NCBI GenBank assembly: GCA_944380845.1
Contig: CALWIU010000067.1
Location: forward strand, 1-64,000
Length of the DNA stretch: 64,000 nucleotides
Origin: an uncultured Clostridia bacterium
GTDB lineage: Bacteria; Bacillota; Clostridia; Oscillospirales; Acutalibacteraceae
Direction of reading: 5' to 3'
Shown here: piece after piece, positions 53,267-60,973 of the stretch
How positions within the stretch are numbered: position 1 is the first letter of the stretch
How the letters are laid out: every line of letters starts with the position of its first letter
Notes under the pieces: generated by a model
What the model was told of the DNA's origin: nothing
The model's database searches: none
Seen by the model: the letters and a program-made list of their open reading frames with translations, nothing else
Made by a program: the position numbers and the translations under genes

Positions 53267-54142
53267 ATGGATGAAAAATACATTGGCAGAATCTGCCCAT
53301 ATTGTAAACAGCCTATCGGAGAAGAGGATGAAATTGTTGTTTGTGAGCGTTGTTTGACGGCCATGCACAAGGAATGCCGTGAAAAAGCCGGAAAATGTGC
53401 GGCGATTGGCTGTGAAGGGGCTGACGCGGCTCCGTCGGAAAAGACGGAGCGTATAAATGCCGAAAAGACGGAGGATACCACAAAGGCCGCCGACGCGGAG
53501 AAAACCAATGATTCCGCACAGGCGGGCGAACCGGTTGGACCGGCCGCAGCAACGCGGAAACCAGAGGATATTTATCGCAATCCTTCGTTTTGCCCGTCCT
53601 GCGGTGCAGCTGTGCCGCCCGGCGCGGATAATTGCCCGAGCTGCGGATTTCATTTTGCATCTCATCCGGCGGCAAAACAGCCAAAGAAAAAAGTCGGCAA
53701 AAAAGGTCTGGTCGCACTGATTGTCTGCCTGGTAGTGGCAGTTGCGGCGCTGGGTGTTGTGATTGGCGGCATTTCATGGTACCGGGAAGAAACAGCCGAT
53801 CTGCGGGATGAACTGTATGACTGTTACTGGGTTTGTCCGGAACTGAATGAACAGGTACAGGAAGGCGATCTGTTTGTTTCCGATGCCTATGTGATCTTTG
53901 AGGGGCAGAGTATGCGTATGGTAACCAGCAACCTGCTTTTTGGCGGGCAGACGCTTTTTTCGGCTCAGTTTACCGTGAATTCGCCCTGGTCGGTTACGCT
54001 GCTGCTGACAAACGGACAGCAGGTTTCCTTTACGGTCGAGTACCGGGAAGACGGTCCCTATGACCGTATGATCTGGACCGGGGAATCGGGCAATGTTCTT
54101 AACTTTAACGAAGTGGAAGAATCCGGCTCGTATTACGACTGA
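53267..54142 (+). CDS. membrane protein with prokaryotic RING-like finger and zinc ribbon
   Basis: A 291-aa protein. Residues 9-50 form a Cys/His finger: CPYC, CERC, HKEC, then two further Cys, matching the spacing of prokaryotic RING-type domains. A Lys/Glu/Ala-rich linker follows, then a zinc ribbon (CPSCGAAVPPGADNCPSCG, about 110-128). One membrane helix lies near residue 150 (LVALIVCLVVAVAALGVVIG), and a beta-rich C-terminal domain of about 120 residues follows. Fingers inside and a beta domain outside suggest a sensor-like or scaffolding protein; function is unknown. The start follows AAGGGGG by about 7 bases. Confidence 0.82.
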   Translation: MDEKYIGRICPYCKQPIGEEDEIVVCERCLTAMHKECREKAGKCAAIGCEGADAAPSEKTERINAEKTEDTTKAADAEKTNDSAQAGEPVGPAAATRKPEDIYRNPSFCPSCGAAVPPGADNCPSCGFHFASHPAAKQPKKKVGKKGLVALIVCLVVAVAALGVVIGGISWYREETADLRDELYDCYWVCPELNEQVQEGDLFVSDAYVIFEGQSMRMVTSNLLFGGQTLFSAQFTVNSPWSVTLLLTNGQQVSFTVEYREDGPYDRMIWTGESGNVLNFNEVEESGSYYD

Positions 54143-54154
54143 GAAGAAATAAAG

Positions 54155-54203
54155 AAAGACGCGAAGCTTTTTCCTTTGGAGAATGGTTTCGCGTCTTTTT
54201 TTT
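54155..54203. terminator. bidirectional terminator
   Basis: AAAGACGCGAA and TTCGCGTCTTT form the stem; eight T residues follow on the plus strand. It separates the RING-type gene from the convergent sugar-acid operon. Confidence 0.9.
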
Positions 54204-54205
54204 GC

Positions 54206-55078
54206 TCAGTCCAGCATATGCCCAATTGGTTCGCAGGGCTGTATGTGATCGAAATGATAAAAGGTGCGGGCGTTTTCAAAAAGGAACGCCTGTTTTTCCG
54301 ATGAGGTCAGTTCTTTGGTTTTGAGAATGAAATCAAAGCTCATTTTATAGGTGATCTCCACCATGGTGCGCGGATAATCACTGCCCCACATCAGCTTGTC
54401 CATGCCGCAGACTTCCGCCGCTTCCCGGATTGCATCAACGGCAGAGGGATATGGGTAAAACTCCCGATGAAACAACCATGTGATCCCGCCGCTTTCAATT
54501 CGCACATTGGGATACCGCGCAAGTTTAATTTGTTCGAGCCAGTTTTGGCGGGTCACCATTCCAAAATGACCGATGGCGATGCGAAGGGAAGGGAACTGCT
54601 CGATCATCTCACGCAGAGAATCCGTTTGGCGATTGCCGTCCATCAGATCGATAGAAAGAAATTTACCCTCCTTTTCCGCCTGCCGGAAAACCGGCTCATG
54701 AAGGGTCAGATCCTCCGTGGAAAACCGGGCAGCGCATAGCTTGATGCCGTCAAAACCATCGGTGCGGAACGGTTTGTTTTCTTCATACAGCGAACAGATT
54801 TTCAATCGGTTCGGAAAAGCGTTTTTGCATTGCAGTAAATAGTCGTCCTGATTGCCGTCGATCTGTTCCTGTGTAATCACCGCGCCGCTGACGCCGGCGT
54901 AGTCCATGTTGGCAATCAGCCGCTCGGCGGTGTTTTTACCATCCGTCATATAGGGCGGCATCATCTGTCTGATCTCTCCGCCGAAGTTGCTTTTGCCATT
55001 GCCGACAGAAAAAACCGGGATGCCGTTGACCATTCCGGTTTGCCGGTTCCAAAGATGCACATGGGCGTCCAGAATCAT
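54206..55078 (-). CDS. amidohydrolase-family hydrolase, probable sugar lactonase
   Basis: A 290-aa metal-dependent hydrolase of the amidohydrolase-2 / COG3618-type group. The metal-binding start is LDAHVHLW at residues 3-10, a His lies in AIGHFGMV near residue 174, and the conserved terminal Asp lies in LMWGSDYPRTM. Several characterised COG3618 proteins hydrolyse sugar-acid lactones such as L-fucono- or L-galactono-lactone. The start overlaps the upstream altronate-dehydratase-type gene as ATGA, so it is the last gene of the operon. In this context L-galactono-lactonase activity is the best hypothesis; the exact lactone is inferred, not seen. Confidence 0.82.
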   Translation of the reverse strand: MILDAHVHLWNRQTGMVNGIPVFSVGNGKSNFGGEIRQMMPPYMTDGKNTAERLIANMDYAGVSGAVITQEQIDGNQDDYLLQCKNAFPNRLKICSLYEENKPFRTDGFDGIKLCAARFSTEDLTLHEPVFRQAEKEGKFLSIDLMDGNRQTDSLREMIEQFPSLRIAIGHFGMVTRQNWLEQIKLARYPNVRIESGGITWLFHREFYPYPSAVDAIREAAEVCGMDKLMWGSDYPRTMVEITYKMSFDFILKTKELTSSEKQAFLFENARTFYHFDHIQPCEPIGHMLD

Positions 55079-56439
55079 AATGTCACACCGTCCTTGAAAA
55101 TCGCGATCTGCCGGTTGCCGTTGGTCTCGTTCTTCGTCGGCGCGCCTTCCGCCGTCCGCAGAATCAAATCCCAAAGATCGTCGGCGCTGCCGGTTTGTGC
55201 GTCAAAATCAATCCATCCGTTTTTTTGCTGCGCCAGCGCTGTGTTAGAGGCAATCTTAATGGTGGGAACGGGCGCCCCCAACGGCGTGCCCCGGCCGGTT
55301 GTAAACAGGAGCAAATGACAGCCTGCCGCAGTCAACCCCGTTGCGGCAATCGGATCGTTCCCCGGACCGTCCAGCAGATTCAGCCCCGGCGTTTGTGCCG
55401 GTTCGCCTATGTTCAGCACGGCGGAAACAGGCGCGCTGCCGCCCTTTTGCACACAGCCAAGGGATTTTTCCTCCAATGTGGTAATGCCGCCGTCACGGTT
55501 GCCCGGCGAGGGGTTTTCGCTGACCGGCTGCCCATGGGATAGAAAATAGGTTTTCCAGCGATTGATCATCGCTGCCGCCTGCTGAAAAACCGTTTTGCTG
55601 ACACAGCGATGCAGCAGAATGTCTTCTGCGCCGAACATTTCCGGTACTTCACTTAAAACGGCTGTGCCGCCGAGAGAAGTCAGACGATCCGTCATTTTTC
55701 CGCATAGTGGATTGGCGGTAATCCCGGAAAAACCATCGCTGCCGCCGCATTTTAAGCCGATCGTTAATTCGGACAGAGGAACAGGCTCTCTTTTATCCTG
55801 TTGGGTGATTTGCTGAAGCTCCCGGATGATTGTTTCACCGGTTGCCATCTCGTCTTCACAGTCCTGACAGTTCAGAAAGCGAATGCGGTCTGCGGGCAGA
55901 TCATTCAGCCGCTGCTTCAGATCGGAAAGGCGGTTGTTTTCACATCCCAGTCCCAAAATCAGAACGCCGCCGGCATTCGGGTGACGCGCCAGCGCGCAAA
56001 GCGTTTCAGCGGTGCGATGCAGATCATCGCCTAACTGACTGCAACCGTAGGGGTGCGTGAAGGCGAAAGCACCGGTTCGCTGTGCCAAACAGGTGGCGGT
56101 ATTATTGACACAAGCCACAGTCGGCAGAATCCAGACTTCATTCCGGATCCCGATTCTGCCGTCAGCCCTCTTGTATGCGGAAAAGGCGGGGACTTTTTCC
56201 GGGACTTTGAGAAAAGAAAAATCAGGCTTGTAGTGGTATTCTTTTGTGCCGGAAAGGCGCGAAATCAAATTGTGCGTGTGCACCAGTTCCCCCGGCTGAA
56301 TTTCTGCCGTTGCTTCCCCGATGGGGAAGCCGTATTTGATGACCAGGTCACCTTTATGAATCAACTGCCGGGCGTATTTATGCCCATTTTCTGTCTGTAT
56401 CAGTACGGTGTCGTTTGGATGGATCAGGATAAGACCCAT
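55075..56439 (-). CDS. uxaA: altronate dehydratase family (UxaA-like)
   Basis: A 454-aa enzyme of the D-galactarate dehydratase/altronate hydrolase family. An N-terminal SAF domain (about 1-75, IHPNDTVLIQTENGH to HTHNL) is followed by the catalytic part with GIRNEVWILPTVACVNNTA, FTHPYGCSQLGDD, LGCENN, LKCGGSDGFSGITANPL and TTGRGTPLGAPVPTIK. UxaA converts D-altronate to 2-keto-3-deoxy-D-gluconate. ATG 56439 follows GGAGGCGATGAA and overlaps the uxaB-like gene by 16 bases. The SAF and catalytic domains are fused in one chain, as in E. coli UxaA. Arabinonate or galactonate-type relatives are an alternative substrate choice. Confidence 0.87.
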   Translation of the reverse strand: MGLILIHPNDTVLIQTENGHKYARQLIHKGDLVIKYGFPIGEATAEIQPGELVHTHNLISRLSGTKEYHYKPDFSFLKVPEKVPAFSAYKRADGRIGIRNEVWILPTVACVNNTATCLAQRTGAFAFTHPYGCSQLGDDLHRTAETLCALARHPNAGGVLILGLGCENNRLSDLKQRLNDLPADRIRFLNCQDCEDEMATGETIIRELQQITQQDKREPVPLSELTIGLKCGGSDGFSGITANPLCGKMTDRLTSLGGTAVLSEVPEMFGAEDILLHRCVSKTVFQQAAAMINRWKTYFLSHGQPVSENPSPGNRDGGITTLEEKSLGCVQKGGSAPVSAVLNIGEPAQTPGLNLLDGPGNDPIAATGLTAAGCHLLLFTTGRGTPLGAPVPTIKIASNTALAQQKNGWIDFDAQTGSADDLWDLILRTAEGAPTKNETNGNRQIAIFKDGVTL

Positions 56440-57749
56440 TTCATCGCCTCCCGGACGCCGTCCTTGCGAATGCGGCGCGTGCAATCCGTGATAAAATTGG
56501 TATAAGAGGACAAATCCATATTCCAAAGCGCTGGATCGCACAAAATGGCAGGAATGTCCGAGCTTTTGATCCGCGCGATTTTCTCCGGCTCATCGGTGCA
56601 GTCGTTGTCCTGGTAATAGACAATCAGACACGCCAGAGAAAACAACAGGGGCCGAGGCATTTCATCTCTGGTTTTTACCAGATCAGCAAGGGTTGGCAGA
56701 ACCCTTGCATTCATTTTGCTTATTGAATTCAGGGCAATCGAATGCCATAGGTGACGGATAAAGGGATTGGCAAAACGCTGTAGCGTGTCCTCTGCAAAAC
56801 GGCGATCTTCTTCGGAATTACCCAGCGCCGGAAGAATGCAGCCGTTCAGGCACGCGTCCAGAAAAGAGCGCAGCTGGGGATCGTTGAGACTGTCTGCGAC
56901 GGTTTCCACGCCGCAGAGCAGCGAGGGAAAAACCAGAGAAGTATGACATCCGTTGAGGACGCGTACTTTTCTTTTTTTATACGGTGCGCAATTTGTTGTC
57001 CAAACCACATGAAGCCCCGCTTTTTGGAAGGGGAGCTCCTGTTCATAATTTCCTTCGATCACCCAAAGATGGAACGGTTCCGCCGTATCCAACAGTTCGT
57101 CCTTTTCGCCGATGGTTTGAAAAATCTGATCGGCTTGTTGCTGCGGATAGCCGGTTACGATTCGATCCACCAGCGTGTTGCAAAAGGCGTTTTCCGTTTG
57201 GATCCAGTGGATAAAATCTGCCGGCAGTTTCCAATTTTCGGCGTAATATAAAACACAGGCTTTTAGCTCGTCCGCGTTATGATCGATCAGTTCGCAGGCA
57301 AAGAAAACCAGCCCCGGCAAGCGCTTTTGATATCGGTGATAAAGAAATTGTGTCACCTTCGCCGGAAAAGCAGCGGCGGGTCGATCGGCAAGGGCGCAGG
57401 ACAAATCGCATCGGATGCCCGCTTCGGTGGTATTGGAAACCACAAAGCGAAGATCGGGATTTTCTGCAAGAGCAAGAAAAGCATCAAAGTTCGCATAGGG
57501 ATTGACAGCCCGGGAAACAGCCGTGACGGTCTGCATCTGTTCAACAGGCTTTCCCTGTTCCAGACCGCGCACAAGAAGATGATATCTTCCGTTCTGCCGG
57601 TTGATTTTTTCCACCGCCGCGGAATCGGTCGGCGAGACGATAACCGCCTTGCCGTCATAGAGCCCCTGTTTGTTTAAAAGATCCAAAAATGAATCGAAAA
57701 ATCCGCGCAGAAAATTGCCGGTGCCGAATTGCAGGACGGTTTCTTTCAT
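56424..57749 (-). CDS. uxaB: tagaturonate reductase / altronate oxidoreductase (UxaB-like)
   Basis: A 441-aa NAD-dependent polyol dehydrogenase of the mannitol dehydrogenase superfamily. The nucleotide site is LQFGTGNFLRGFF at the N-terminus. Other blocks are VVSNTTEAGI, NCAPYKKRKVRVLNGCHTSL and, before the C-terminus, a Lys-containing catalytic helix near SISKMNARVLPTL. UxaB reduces D-tagaturonate to D-altronate, the substrate of the next gene. Start 57749 is used because GGAG lies 9 bases upstream; a nearer ATG at 57758 abuts that site. It follows the zinc dehydrogenase gene by one base. Confidence 0.87.
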   Translation of the reverse strand: MKETVLQFGTGNFLRGFFDSFLDLLNKQGLYDGKAVIVSPTDSAAVEKINRQNGRYHLLVRGLEQGKPVEQMQTVTAVSRAVNPYANFDAFLALAENPDLRFVVSNTTEAGIRCDLSCALADRPAAAFPAKVTQFLYHRYQKRLPGLVFFACELIDHNADELKACVLYYAENWKLPADFIHWIQTENAFCNTLVDRIVTGYPQQQADQIFQTIGEKDELLDTAEPFHLWVIEGNYEQELPFQKAGLHVVWTTNCAPYKKRKVRVLNGCHTSLVFPSLLCGVETVADSLNDPQLRSFLDACLNGCILPALGNSEEDRRFAEDTLQRFANPFIRHLWHSIALNSISKMNARVLPTLADLVKTRDEMPRPLLFSLACLIVYYQDNDCTDEPEKIARIKSSDIPAILCDPALWNMDLSSYTNFITDCTRRIRKDGVREAMKWVLS

Positions 57750-57750
57750 T

Positions 57751-58773
57751 TTATTCATCTCCGATCTGAATCAGCAGTTTTGCCAGCGTACCGTCGTTGT
57801 GTTTCAGCGCTTCAAAGGCTTCCGGTGCTTTTTCCATCGGATAAACGCCGCTGACCATACGCGTCAGAGGGACAGTCCCGGTCAGCGCCAGATCGATCAG
57901 CGCTTCAAAATCTCTGGTCAGTGCATTTCGGCTGCCAAAAACATTCAGTTCTTTTTGTAAAAGAATGGAATGCAGGAAGGTTACTTCCCGTTTTCCGTTG
58001 CCGATCAAAATCACATTTGCGCCGTGAGCTGCTTCCTGAATGCAGTTTAAAAAGGTTTCCGGCGCGCCGCAGGCTTCGACGCAAACATCAAAACCGCACC
58101 CTTCCGTAAAATCGGAAGCTGCGTCGTGCAGGTCTTCTGTCGAAACCAGAACGGTTCGATCCGCTCCGTAGCTTTCCGCCAGCTGTAGACGGCTTTTCAG
58201 CAGATCGGCTATCATGACCTTTGCGCCCAGTGATTTTGCGCGCAGTAAGGCAAACAGACCAATGGGACCGGCGCCCATAATTAACAGGCGGTCCCCTTTT
58301 TTGATCGGCGCCCGGGACAACGCGTGACAGCTGATGGAAAACGGTTCAATGAGCGCCAGCTCTTTCGCAGAAAGCCCTTTTCCCGGAATAATGCGCGAAA
58401 CAGGCATGGCGATGTATTCCTGAAAGGCGCCATCCCGCTGTACGCCCATGGTTTGGTTGTCGTGACAGGCGTTGACCAGCCCCCGTTTGCAGGCATAGCA
58501 GCTTCCGCAGTTAAAATACGGATTGCAGGTTACGATATCGCCCGGGCAAATCCCTCGGTCGTTCTCGTGGATCTCCAGTACACGCGCGGAAAATTCATGC
58601 CCCGGAATTCGCGGATAGGTGGTAAAGGGCTGGTTGCCGGTATAGGAGGCAAGATCTGCGCCGCAGATGCCGCCATATAAAACCTGTAACAGCGCTTCTC
58701 CTTCTCCGACAATGGGTTTTTCTTTTTCAACGACCCGGACTTCACCGGGTTTGACGATTTGAATGGCTTTCAT
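57751..58773 (-). CDS. zinc-dependent alcohol dehydrogenase, L-galactonate/sorbitol type
   Basis: A 340-aa medium-chain dehydrogenase. The catalytic zinc ligands are Cys in GGICGADLASY and His-Glu in IPGHEFSARV. The structural zinc cysteines are in NCGSCYACKRGLVNAC, and the NAD motif is IMGAGPIGLFALLRAKSLGA near residue 166. It resembles RspB/YjjN-type enzymes; E. coli YjjN (LgoD) oxidises L-galactonate to D-tagaturonate. Its position directly before uxaB, whose substrate is tagaturonate, supports that role. L-idonate or sorbitol dehydrogenase activity is the alternative. Confidence 0.83.
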   Translation of the reverse strand: MKAIQIVKPGEVRVVEKEKPIVGEGEALLQVLYGGICGADLASYTGNQPFTTYPRIPGHEFSARVLEIHENDRGICPGDIVTCNPYFNCGSCYACKRGLVNACHDNQTMGVQRDGAFQEYIAMPVSRIIPGKGLSAKELALIEPFSISCHALSRAPIKKGDRLLIMGAGPIGLFALLRAKSLGAKVMIADLLKSRLQLAESYGADRTVLVSTEDLHDAASDFTEGCGFDVCVEACGAPETFLNCIQEAAHGANVILIGNGKREVTFLHSILLQKELNVFGSRNALTRDFEALIDLALTGTVPLTRMVSGVYPMEKAPEAFEALKHNDGTLAKLLIQIGDE

Positions 58774-58775
58774 GT

Positions 58776-59981
58776 TTATGCCTCCCGATCGATATAGGTT
58801 TCGTTCCAGACGACCGCTGTTTTGAGGGGTGCGCCTTTGGCGTAAATGATGGTTTCATATGCGGAAATGGGATCCGCGATAAAGGTTTCTTTGTCAATCA
58901 GGGAAACCAGCCGGTCGAAGCTGCTTTCACACAGCAGGGCGATGGCCGTCTGCATATGCGCACGGGTAAAGTTGATGGAGGATAAGATGACCTGATTCTT
59001 AAATCCGAAGGGCATGGTGTCAAAACGCACCTGTGGCCCCAGCGAAAAGCTGTTGTAGATCCCGTTGCATCCCAGAGCGCCTTCCCGGAAGGCAATGCGG
59101 TGTTCGGTTTCGGTGCCGGAAGTGCCGATAAATACGCTGGCTGTTCCTCCCAGCTTTTCCCGGATCGCCTGCGCTGTCTGCGGTTCCGTCATGCCGGCGG
59201 TTGACAGGTAATCGCTTTGCAGCTCTTTTTTGACAAAAAGAGCTTTGTCGCTGTCCTCCCCGCTGCGGGCAACAAACAGAATATGTGCATCCGGATGATT
59301 GCGGTGAATCTGGTCGCCGATGAACAGACCGGTCGTTCCCAAACCGAAAATGACCGTGCGGCGGAAGGTGGATTCTCGGGCTTTTTTTCGGGCTTCTGTT
59401 TCAGAAAGACCAGATCTTGCCATTTCCACGCGGAAATTCTGCGCTTCGCCGATATCGCACATCCTTTCATGCTGAAAGACCGCACAGGCATAGGGGTCGG
59501 AAAAAACCAGTTTTTTTGCCAGCGAAAGCGGCAGCTTTTTCAGATCTTCGTATTTTGCCGGCAGATGCAGCAGCATATCCGGATGAAAAAAGCCCCGGTC
59601 GGCAAAAATACCGTCCGCGCCGTCGCATCCATACTCAAAATAGGTTTCGTCTTCGCTGAATCGGGTCGGGTCATAGCTGTCGCCGCCGCGAATCAGCACA
59701 ATGGCAAAGCGGTTTTCCGACGGAACCCAGACCACGCCCTCGTGGCCGTTGATCAGCCGGTGCTGTCCTTGGGGAAATTTGGGGTTCAGCTCGCCGCGTT
59801 TGCCCATTTGCATCAGTTCGTAATCGGTTCCGCAGAATCCGCAAAAAACAGGGATTGCTTCCTTGCCTTCTTTGGGGGGTTCCCCCCGCAGGCGCTGTCT
59901 GGGCGGATTGATGAGGTTGACCTCGCCGTAACAAAGGGGCTTCTCTTCGCTGTTTTGAAAATAGGTTCCGAAAGTTTTCAT
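58776..59981 (-). CDS. medium-chain dehydrogenase, glucose-dehydrogenase-like
   Basis: A 401-aa zinc-type MDR enzyme, divergent. The N-terminal zinc-site region shows FCGFCGTDYELM and LINGHEGVVW (Cys and His-Glu ligands). The nucleotide fold is VIFGLGTTGLFIGDQIHRNH near residue 211. The C-terminal part (CNGIYNSFSLGP, NQVILSSINFTRAH) resembles archaeal-type glucose dehydrogenases that oxidise aldoses to lactones. It is the first gene of the five-gene operon, two bases before the zinc dehydrogenase. In the proposed pathway it would oxidise an aldose such as L-galactose; this is inference. The start follows GAGGG by 5 bases. Confidence 0.75.
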   Translation of the reverse strand: MKTFGTYFQNSEEKPLCYGEVNLINPPRQRLRGEPPKEGKEAIPVFCGFCGTDYELMQMGKRGELNPKFPQGQHRLINGHEGVVWVPSENRFAIVLIRGGDSYDPTRFSEDETYFEYGCDGADGIFADRGFFHPDMLLHLPAKYEDLKKLPLSLAKKLVFSDPYACAVFQHERMCDIGEAQNFRVEMARSGLSETEARKKARESTFRRTVIFGLGTTGLFIGDQIHRNHPDAHILFVARSGEDSDKALFVKKELQSDYLSTAGMTEPQTAQAIREKLGGTASVFIGTSGTETEHRIAFREGALGCNGIYNSFSLGPQVRFDTMPFGFKNQVILSSINFTRAHMQTAIALLCESSFDRLVSLIDKETFIADPISAYETIIYAKGAPLKTAVVWNETYIDREA

Positions 59982-60017
59982 AAGCGTCCCTCGATTTCGC
60001 GCATAGTTTCTTCACCT

Positions 60018-60046
60018 ATTATATTGAAACAGAACGAAAATTGCAA
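60018..60046 (-). promoter_or_regulatory. promoter of the sugar-acid operon
   Basis: On the minus strand TTGCAA (60041-60046) and TATAAT (60018-60023) are 17 bases apart. A possible 8-codon leader frame with its own AGGTGA site runs from about 60003 and ends overlapping the first start codon. Confidence 0.75.
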
Positions 60047-60082
60047 CGGTCATGTTCATTCAAAAAGAATTTTACAGAGCGC

Positions 60083-60119
60083 AAAAAAACCGAAGCGTTT
60101 ATCAAAAACAGCTTCGGTT
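60083..60119 (-). terminator. intrinsic terminator of lexA
   Basis: On the minus strand AACCGAAGC and GCTTCGGTT form the stem, followed by seven T residues. Confidence 0.9.
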
Positions 60120-60161
60120 ATAAGCCAAAAAGCAATCGGGCGGGCGCATGGATTGTTATTG

Positions 60162-60752
60162 TCAATACTGGCGGTATAAGGCGATGACCTTTCCCAAGAT
60201 CATGACCTCGTTGGTTATGATGGGTTCGTATTCGTCATTTTCCGGCTGTAAACGGAAATGACCGTTTTCTTTGTAAAATCGTTTGACGGTTGCTTCATCG
60301 GAAAGCAGTGCGACAACAATTTCGCCGTTGTCGCAAACGGGCGTTTTTTCAGCAATGATGATGTCGCCGCTGAGAATACCGGCGTTAATCATGCTTTCGC
60401 CGCGTACGCGCAGGGCAAACAGATTTTTGTCAGAAGAAACCTGCCCGGAATAGGGAATATATCCTTCGATTTGCTCGACCGCTAAAATTGGCTGGCCGGC
60501 AGTTACCGTGCCCAAAAGCGGAACATTGATGGCAGGTGCGGGGCGGTTCGCTACGCGGATGCAGCGTTTGTGCATGGGGCTGCGTTCAATGTAACCGGCA
60601 GATTCCAGCGCGATCAGATTTGCCTGCACGGAGGAGGTGGATTTGAGTCCGACCGCCGCGCCGATTTCCCGCACGGTGGGGGGGATTCCATCCTGCGCGC
60701 GGGAGGAAAGATATTCAAAGATCCTTTTTTGCGTTTCGTTCAGTTCTTTCAT
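60162..60752 (-). CDS. lexA: LexA SOS repressor
   Basis: A 196-aa repressor with an N-terminal winged helix (TQKRIFEYLSSRAQDGIPPTVREIGAAVGLKSTSSV) and a C-terminal self-cleavage domain. The cleavage bond is the Ala-Gly of TVTAGQPI near residue 84. The catalytic Ser is in RGESMINAGI near residue 117 and the Lys in EATVKRFY near residue 154. It represses DNA-damage genes until RecA-stimulated autocleavage. Its own promoter carries a palindromic candidate operator, implying autoregulation. Confidence 0.97.
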   Translation of the reverse strand: MKELNETQKRIFEYLSSRAQDGIPPTVREIGAAVGLKSTSSVQANLIALESAGYIERSPMHKRCIRVANRPAPAINVPLLGTVTAGQPILAVEQIEGYIPYSGQVSSDKNLFALRVRGESMINAGILSGDIIIAEKTPVCDNGEIVVALLSDEATVKRFYKENGHFRLQPENDEYEPIITNEVMILGKVIALYRQY

Positions 60753-60793
60753 GCAAGCGCCTCCTTTGATCGTTTTTCCTTTTTCCTATTCAT

Positions 60794-60822
60794 AGTATAG
60801 CATGAGGGAAAACGGGATGCAA
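60794..60822 (-). promoter_or_regulatory. promoter of lexA
   Basis: On the minus strand TTGCAT (60817-60822) and TATACT (60794-60799) are 17 bases apart; the -35 touches the candidate LexA operator. Confidence 0.75.
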
Positions 60823-60840
60823 ACATTTGTTCAAATGTTC
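60821..60840. promoter_or_regulatory. candidate LexA operator
   Basis: AACATTTG-TT-CAAATGTT (60822-60839) is an inverted repeat with perfect 8-bp arms. It includes AAACATTTGTTC, one base from the Gram-positive GAACNNNNGTTC core, and an overlapping GTTC half-site. It abuts the -35 of lexA, where binding would block transcription. Confidence 0.7.
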
Positions 60841-60898
60841 ATATATATTTTACATTTAAAAGCGCTTGCCGGAAGGAAAAAATTTTACTGTGTTTTTC

Positions 60899-60927
60899 TT
60901 TACTTCCGTGTGGTTTTAGTGTATGAT
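60899..60927 (+). promoter_or_regulatory. promoter of the GH20-ApbE-NusG-II cluster
   Basis: TTTACT at 60899-60904 and TATGAT at 60922-60927 are separated by 17 bases. Confidence 0.55.
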
Positions 60928-60973
60928 AAATAAAAGAATGATGTCATTTACAACGCAGACGGGAGGTCTTTTC

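Noticed and set aside
53180..53665. Minus-strand frame of 161 codons opposite the RING-type gene
   Set aside because: Arg/Pro/Ser-rich shadow translation with no motifs; the plus-strand gene has cysteine fingers, a membrane helix and a ribosome binding site.
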